DNA from: CAYPJE01 sp964410945
Lineage (GTDB): Bacteria; Fidelibacterota; Marinisomatia; Marinisomatales; TCS56
Direction: 5' to 3'
DNA: 11,044 bases
Assembly (NCBI GenBank): GCA_964410945.1
Contig: CAYPJE010000069.1
Location: 1 to 11,044 of the forward strand
Part shown: one piece after another, positions 6,518 to 11,044 of the stretch
Numbering within the stretch: the stretch's first letter is position 1
Layout: each line of letters opens with the position of its first letter
The notes under the pieces: model-generated
Databases searched by the model: none
What the model was told of the DNA's origin: nothing
The model's input: the letters and a program-made list of their open reading frames with translations, nothing else
Made by a program: the position numbers and the translations under genes

Positions 6518-7927
6518 CTACTCCGTATACTGCTTGATCACCTTCTCAATCGTGGCCTGACAGACGGGACAGAAATAACCAGCATTGCGGGAAAACATGA
6601 TGCAGTCGACTGACGGCCGGTACAGGCCTTGGGACTGATAACCGGCCCCCTCGAAGGCGCCCACCTTACCATAATACTGATTGGATTCCAGGATACCGGT
6701 TGTTGTCTCCGCGGCTGTGCGCATCAATTCGTTCATCGCTTCCGCATCCATTCCACCGGCACTGATTAACTCCTGGCGTTGTGTACGGTAGCGGGCACCG
6801 GCACTGTCGTAGGCCGCCTGGTCCCAGGGTGTCGGCAGCGGTGTATCCTCGTCAACCAGATGACCCCATTTCACGTAACCAGGTTCCAGCAGGGCGGTTA
6901 TATTGGGATCCCATGGTTCCACACCCGGCAGGTTGAATTCCTCGTATGCGACATTGGAGCTGTAATATTCATCGGCCAGAGCCCCGAATGAATGACCGAA
7001 TTCATGGACCATGATATAATCGGCCGGTTCGGTATCCACAGCCACGGTGGCGTAGAGATTCAATATTCCGCCGCCACCATATTTTGCGCTGTTCACCAGA
7101 ATTACCAGGGCATCGTAGGGCGCCTGGGCGGCAATCTCACGGATCCGCTTGTTTTCGTAGGCCAGCACATAGCGGTCGGAGTCAAAGGAATTATAGCGCA
7201 GGTCCAGGGCGGAAGCATTCCAGAAGCGTCCCCGGGGACTGCTGATACCGGAACCAGGGGAGTATAAATCGATGGCGCGGACATTGAAGTGATCACGGTT
7301 TGATTTGAACGGTTCCGTGTCCAGTAGAACACCAAGCAGACGTTTGGTGTCGGCATGGAATTTTTTGCGCTCTTTTTTGGTATAGCCATCTCCAAGCACC
7401 AAAATATCGACTGCCTTATCAACCGGCGCATTCACTTCCATTTCCCAGACCCGGCCAGCCCTTGAAATATGTGAGCGATTAACCGAATAATGGTAAGGAT
7501 CGATCAAAATGGAATAGATCTCGCGAAAGCTTTGATCGGCCTGACGTTTCTGGATTACCAGGCGGACTTTTGCTTTGGGTTCCGGAAATCGTATTGATTC
7601 ATGGAAAGTACCCCAATTGCCATCCAGAGCATCGCTAATTGTCTCCCATTCACCGTAGATGCTGCAGAAACCCTGGGAGAAGATTGTCCGGCCGCTGGCT
7701 TCATCCAGAATTTCAAAATAATATTTCCCGAAATTAAGCTCATCTACCAGATTGGTCCTGCTGCCGGGCCACTCGCCTTCCAGCCTGATCTGGTCCGGAC
7801 TGAAATGCTCTTCTCCGGCTGTTCCGGTATGAAAATAATCAAACCGGAAAGTCTGACCGGTATACCAGGTATCAAAGCCACTGCCATAAAGGACAGAGAA
7901 AACAGAGAGGATTAACCAGAATCGCAT
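6518..7927 (-). CDS. Secreted M64-family zinc metallopeptidase
   Basis: The 469-residue product begins with a Sec-type signal peptide (MRFWLILSVFSVLYG). An N-terminal beta-rich domain follows (about 20-165), similar to the M64 N-terminal region, then the catalytic domain. The zinc site is HEFGHSFGALADEY, with H308, E309 and H312 as ligands and catalytic base and D319 a probable third ligand. Other family stretches are ILVLGDGYTKKE, FNVRAIDLYSPGSGISSPR, LVNSAKYGGGGI and a C-terminal Cys group (C442, C453, C456, in FCPVC). M64 is the family of the clostridial IgA protease, but most members have unknown substrates. An AAGGAAG ribosome site (7932-7938 on the plus strand) lies 4 bases before the ATG. 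It has no T9SS tail, so it is likely periplasmic or released. It converges with the DUF4919 cassette and diverges from the cytochrome gene. Confidence 0.9.
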   Translation of the reverse strand: MRFWLILSVFSVLYGSGFDTWYTGQTFRFDYFHTGTAGEEHFSPDQIRLEGEWPGSRTNLVDELNFGKYYFEILDEASGRTIFSQGFCSIYGEWETISDALDGNWGTFHESIRFPEPKAKVRLVIQKRQADQSFREIYSILIDPYHYSVNRSHISRAGRVWEMEVNAPVDKAVDILVLGDGYTKKERKKFHADTKRLLGVLLDTEPFKSNRDHFNVRAIDLYSPGSGISSPRGRFWNASALDLRYNSFDSDRYVLAYENKRIREIAAQAPYDALVILVNSAKYGGGGILNLYATVAVDTEPADYIMVHEFGHSFGALADEYYSSNVAYEEFNLPGVEPWDPNITALLEPGYVKWGHLVDEDTPLPTPWDQAAYDSAGARYRTQRQELISAGGMDAEAMNELMRTAAETTTGILESNQYYGKVGAFEGAGYQSQGLYRPSVDCIMFSRNAGYFCPVCQATIEKVIKQYTE

Positions 7928-8029
7928 ACTACTTCCTTTTCAAACGATTAGCGCAGATTTCTTTTGTTAAGCATAATTCAAACCAGTATCAATCACAATC
8001 GTTTTTAAATGGTCCAAGATTTAATATTA

Positions 8030-8045
8030 CGGAGTAATTAATCCG
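8030..8045. repeat. Near-palindromic 16-mer upstream of the M64 gene
   Basis: CGGAGTAATTAATCCG is a palindrome except for one symmetric mismatch. It lies 103 bases upstream of the M64 start codon and might be a regulator site. There is no further support. Confidence 0.3.
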
Positions 8046-8398
8046 AAATACAAAATTCAACAATTCTTATTTACACTCATTATCATTTAGCATATTTATA
8101 TAGTATAACAACCACTTATAGCAATAGATATTCCGGTCTCCAGAGTTGCCAACCAATTGAACGATGGAGAAAGTATTGAAAGCATTGGAGTTATTACTCT
8201 ACCTGTCAATTGAACCAGACACATTCTCACTACTCAATTGTAATTATCAAGCAATTCATGTATTTAGTTATCCACCATTACATAGATTGTTTTTATTACA
8301 CTTACTACACCCCTGAAAGAGGCATTTTGACCTAATGACGATAACCTATATCAAGCAATACAGAATACCAGTATTTAAGCAAACGCTGAATTAATGTT

Positions 8399-8412
8399 TT
8401 GATTTAATTCAA
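8399..8412. promoter_or_regulatory. FNR-type box A (one mismatch)
   Basis: TTGATTTAATTCAA matches the CRP/FNR-superfamily FNR consensus TTGAT-N4-ATCAA at nine of ten defined positions. Its centre is 43 bp upstream of box B, about four helical turns. If a regulator bound here as a class II activator (centre at -41.5), transcription would start near 8447, well before the cytochrome start codon. Confidence 0.5.
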
Positions 8413-8441
8413 TAGTTGATAAATTGATCATGAACTCCGAT

Positions 8442-8455
8442 TTGATGATCATCAA
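8442..8455. promoter_or_regulatory. FNR-type box B (perfect consensus palindrome)
   Basis: TTGATGATCATCAA matches TTGAT-N4-ATCAA at all ten defined positions and sits within a perfect 16-bp palindrome (8441-8456). It ends 11 bases before the GGAGA ribosome site of the cytochrome gene. It is too close to the start codon to be a class II activator site, so it may overlap the transcription start and repress, or work together with box A. Confidence 0.65.
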
Positions 8456-8476
8456 AAAAAGACAATGGAGACAGAA

Positions 8477-11044
8477 ATGATAAAGACGGTTATTAAAATC
8501 ATTACTTGTTGCTGTCTCTTTTCACTGGCATTCTCTCAAACCATGACCCTCCACCCTTACGGGGTATCCCCACGCGAAGCAGGGTTGGATGAAGGCGATC
8601 TTTTCGATGTACGCTACAGTGGTTTACTGAATGTTGGTGTTGAGACAAAGATGTTCCTGGCCGGTGTCTTTGCCGATTCCTTCCTTACCAGCGCGACCTG
8701 GTCGATTGACAGTGCCCCCGGAACCTCAGTGGCAACACTGGGAACACCGGAAGCATTGGGGACGGATGGAGAAGTCCTGGCATTTACACCTGATGTTGAA
8801 GGAACTTATGTTATATCAATCACCGAAGGTGACTTTACTGCATCGGTTACCATCAATGCCGGTACCTACCTTGGTGCAGCCAGTTGTTCAGGCTGTCACA
8901 GTGGCAAGCATGCCGCCTGGTCAGAAACCGGTCATAACGGTATCCTGGAGCGTGGATTGAATGGTGTACTCAGCAGTCACTACCGCGAATCCTGCCTGGA
9001 CTGTCATACTACCGGCATTGATCCCAATGCCACCAATGACGGCTTCGGCGATTTTGGCTTCGTCTGGCCTGATTCAGCAACCCTGGTTGATACCTATGGC
9101 GATACTTCCGGCGGTCATTTGTTCGACGGCCTGTATGACCTGCTGGCGGCCGACTATACCAGCGATTTTGCCCGCGGTGAAATCCAGTGTGAAGCCTGCC
9201 ATGGACCCGGCAGCGCCCATTACGGCGCCACCGAAGATTCCAAGATGGTTTCCCCGTTGGAGGATGCCAATTGCGCCTATTGCCACGATGACGGACATTA
9301 TCATGTCTACCCCGAGCAGTGGGCCGAATCAGGGCATTCATTTGTACCCCCCTATCCAGGTGGTAACAGAACTGATTGCAGTGGTTGCCACAACGGTGCC
9401 CAATTCATACAATTTGCCGCCGGTGAAGAAATCACCTGGCAGCCCAGCACACAAATCACCTGTGCCACTTGCCACGAACCGCACGATGCTACCAATCCGC
9501 ATCAGGTGCGCAAGATGGATGTTGTCCTGGCCAATGGTATGGAATTGATGGAAGGCGGGACCGGCAAACTATGTATGAATTGCCACCAGAGCCGACGCGA
9601 AGCCAACTCTTACAGCGATGCACCGCACAGTCACTATGGCCCGCACTACGTGCCGCAGGCCGATATGCTGGCCGGTGTAAATGCGGTGACATTCGGTAAA
9701 ATGTTGCCATCCTCACCCCATTTGGCCGACACGGAAAATTCCTGTGTGGACTGCCACATGGCCGGCACTTCTCTGGAAGACGAGACCGGCCACGGAATTC
9801 CGGTTGGCGAACACACCTTCAATGTGACTTCGCATGACGGTGTTCAAAACCTGGAAATCTGTTCCGACTGCCATGGTGATATTGGCGAATCATTTGCCGA
9901 TAAGAAATACTACATCAATGGCATGGCCGACCATGACGGCGACGGCGAAGCGGAAGGCCTGCAGGATGAAGTCCATGGATTGATGGACGAACTGGCCATG
10001 ATGCTGCCCCATGCTGACACTGTAGCGGCCTATGATCCTCATGATGATGTGGACGAAACCTGGACCATAACCGAACTGAAAGCAGCCTACAACCTGGAAA
10101 TGGTATACTATGACCACAGTTATGGTATCCATAACCCGGCCTTCACAGTGGCCTTGCTGAAAGTATCGATCCAGGCCCTGATGAATAATGCCATCGATGG
10201 TGAAATCGTAGCTATCGATGACGTACCCAACGACCAGGGTAATCGCGTCCGGATCGTATGGGATAAATTCATCGATGATGGCGTGGCGGTCGATCCGGTC
10301 GACATGTACGTAGTAAAACGCTTCGACGGGGATGAAACCTGGACCAATGTTGGTATTCCGGTTATGGCTGATGGCAGCCCACGCTATGCCCTTGAGGTAG
10401 GGACACTCTTTAATACTATGGAAGGTGATACAAACTGGGCCGAATTCAAAGTTGTAGCCATCGCTCAATCGGGAATGGTGCACGAATCAATGCCTGGAAT
10501 GGGATTCTCGGTGGATAATCTGGTACCGCATCCGCCGGTCAATGTGCTGGCTTCGGTTACCGACCAAACGATCGATATTGCCTGGGAAGCCCCCGCCGAT
10601 CCCGATATTCAATACTACCAGGTATATCGCTCCACAACCACTGGTTTCCCGCTTGATGAGACCACACTGGTTGCAGAAACAGCTGATCTGAACTTCCTCG
10701 ATGCCGGAATGCCCTTCGGAAGTTACTATTACGTAATTACCGCCGTGGACTTTAACGGTAACATCGGTGAACCTTCAGTCGAAGTAACAGCTGAAATCCT
10801 GTCAGTGGATGCCGGTATCATGCCGATCGAGTATACCCTGTCACAGAACTATCCCAATCCCTTCAACCCCGTTACGACAATCAACTTCGCAATCCCGGAA
10901 GCCGGTAAAGTCAAGTTGACCGTCTTCAACGCCATGGGCCAGGTAGTGAGTGAACTGGTGAATCGTGATATGGAAACAGGTTATCACAGTATCAATTTCA
11001 AAGCTGATCACCTGCCTTCCGGTGTATATTTCTACACCATCAGC
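8477..11044 (+). CDS. Nine-CxxCH multiheme cytochrome c with FnIII-like domains and T9SS sorting tail (3' end outside window)
   Basis: The frame is open for 856 codons and runs off the window. A GGAGA site (8467-8471) precedes the ATG by 5 bases, and the signal peptide ends near FSLAFSQ (residue 21). Residues 22-130 look like an Ig-like beta domain. Nine heme motifs follow at Cys137, 173, 238, 266, 301, 329, 366, 423 and 462. Their context (CSGCHSGKHAAWSETGH, CEACHGPGSAH) resembles cytochrome c554-type proteins. A DHDGDGEAEG loop (485-494) and a GIHNP motif (His552, possible distal heme ligand) come next. Two fibronectin-III-like domains lie at about 576-682 and 683-774, and a T9SS type A sorting domain with QNYPNPFNP begins near 784. 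There is no CxxCK motif, so it is not an ordinary NrfA nitrite reductase. Electron partner and substrate are unknown. Only the last few residues of the sorting domain should be missing. Confidence 0.93.
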   Translation, partial: MIKTVIKIITCCCLFSLAFSQTMTLHPYGVSPREAGLDEGDLFDVRYSGLLNVGVETKMFLAGVFADSFLTSATWSIDSAPGTSVATLGTPEALGTDGEVLAFTPDVEGTYVISITEGDFTASVTINAGTYLGAASCSGCHSGKHAAWSETGHNGILERGLNGVLSSHYRESCLDCHTTGIDPNATNDGFGDFGFVWPDSATLVDTYGDTSGGHLFDGLYDLLAADYTSDFARGEIQCEACHGPGSAHYGATEDSKMVSPLEDANCAYCHDDGHYHVYPEQWAESGHSFVPPYPGGNRTDCSGCHNGAQFIQFAAGEEITWQPSTQITCATCHEPHDATNPHQVRKMDVVLANGMELMEGGTGKLCMNCHQSRREANSYSDAPHSHYGPHYVPQADMLAGVNAVTFGKMLPSSPHLADTENSCVDCHMAGTSLEDETGHGIPVGEHTFNVTSHDGVQNLEICSDCHGDIGESFADKKYYINGMADHDGDGEAEGLQDEVHGLMDELAMMLPHADTVAAYDPHDDVDETWTITELKAAYNLEMVYYDHSYGIHNPAFTVALLKVSIQALMNNAIDGEIVAIDDVPNDQGNRVRIVWDKFIDDGVAVDPVDMYVVKRFDGDETWTNVGIPVMADGSPRYALEVGTLFNTMEGDTNWAEFKVVAIAQSGMVHESMPGMGFSVDNLVPHPPVNVLASVTDQTIDIAWEAPADPDIQYYQVYRSTTTGFPLDETTLVAETADLNFLDAGMPFGSYYYVITAVDFNGNIGEPSVEVTAEILSVDAGIMPIEYTLSQNYPNPFNPVTTINFAIPEAGKVKLTVFNAMGQVVSELVNRDMETGYHSINFKADHLPSGVYFYTIS

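Larger units (their letters stand above)
7928..8476. other. Divergent AT-rich regulatory spacer
   Basis: This 549-base spacer separates the start codons of the M64 peptidase and the multiheme cytochrome. I see no supported gene. A 50-codon frame at 8164-8316 has no ribosome site and was rejected. It must hold the promoters of both neighbours. Two FNR-type boxes and one near-palindrome are listed separately. I could not place -10 or -35 elements reliably. Confidence 0.7.

Noticed and set aside
8103..8111. A second GTATAACAA identical to the first box of the attC-like fold-back
   Set aside because: A loosely matching partner (GTTATTAC at 8190-8197) exists, but the intervening arms do not pair well, so this is probably chance in AT-rich DNA.
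8164..8316. Small 50-codon frame beginning MEKVLKALELLLYLS in the divergent spacer
   Set aside because: The start faintly resembles a regulator helix, but there is no ribosome site and the spacer is AT-rich, where such frames arise by chance.
8631..9548. Two plus-strand frames back to back (8631-8960 and 8961-9548)
   Set aside because: Both are out of frame with the nine-CxxCH cytochrome starting at 8477, which explains the sequence completely; their products are Pro/Thr/Trp-rich shadows.
8885..9874. Assignment of the multiheme cytochrome as nitrite reductase NrfA or hydroxylamine oxidoreductase
   Set aside because: No CxxCK motif is present and the number and spacing of heme motifs do not match either enzyme; the multidomain surface-type architecture is also different.
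9890..10483. Minus-strand open frame of 197 codons near the window end
   Set aside because: It is antisense to the cytochrome gene, whose frame is continuous and shows recognisable domains through this part.

Overview
The window reads as a chromosomal piece of a Gram-negative bacterium of the Fibrobacterota-Chlorobiota-Bacteroidota (FCB) group, possibly Calditrichota, Ignavibacteria or Marinimicrobia. The evidence is an Alternative Complex III operon, a type IX secretion (T9SS/Por) C-terminal sorting domain with the YPNPFNP motif, and a Bacteroidota-type DUF4919 protein. The exact phylum is an inference.

Positions 2-5206 hold the 3' part of a tightly packed act operon: the C-terminal half of actB, then actC, actD, actE and actF. 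Each junction overlaps by 1-8 bases. The products form Alternative Complex III, a membrane quinol:electron-acceptor oxidoreductase that replaces cytochrome bc1. ActB carries the Fe-S wire, ActC and ActF are the multi-span quinone-site subunits, ActD is a small two-span subunit, and ActE is a monoheme lipoprotein cytochrome c. A strong intrinsic terminator (5258-5300) closes the operon, with no terminal-oxidase genes directly behind it.

Positions 5301-6517 differ in character. A very AT-rich DUF4919 gene with a signal peptide (5623-6327) is followed, 3 bases after its stop codon, by a large imperfect fold-back (6331-6516) with the architecture of an integron attC site. The box GTTATAC at 5591-5597, just upstream of the gene, is the exact reverse complement of the first box of the fold-back, GTATAAC. 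This is what an inserted integron gene cassette (5592-6510) should look like. No integrase gene is in the window.

Positions 6518-7927, on the minus strand, encode a secreted M64-family zinc metallopeptidase. The divergent spacer 7928-8476 is AT-rich and carries two FNR-type boxes (8399-8412 with one mismatch, 8442-8455 perfect) next to the last gene.

That gene (8477 to the window end, still open) encodes a secreted multiheme cytochrome with nine CxxCH motifs. Its layout is an N-terminal Ig-like domain, a heme region, two fibronectin-III-like domains and a T9SS sorting tail. It is probably displayed on the cell surface, and its upstream boxes suggest oxygen- or redox-responsive control. Together with ACIII this suggests a flexible respiratory chain, but a functional link between the two is not shown by the sequence.
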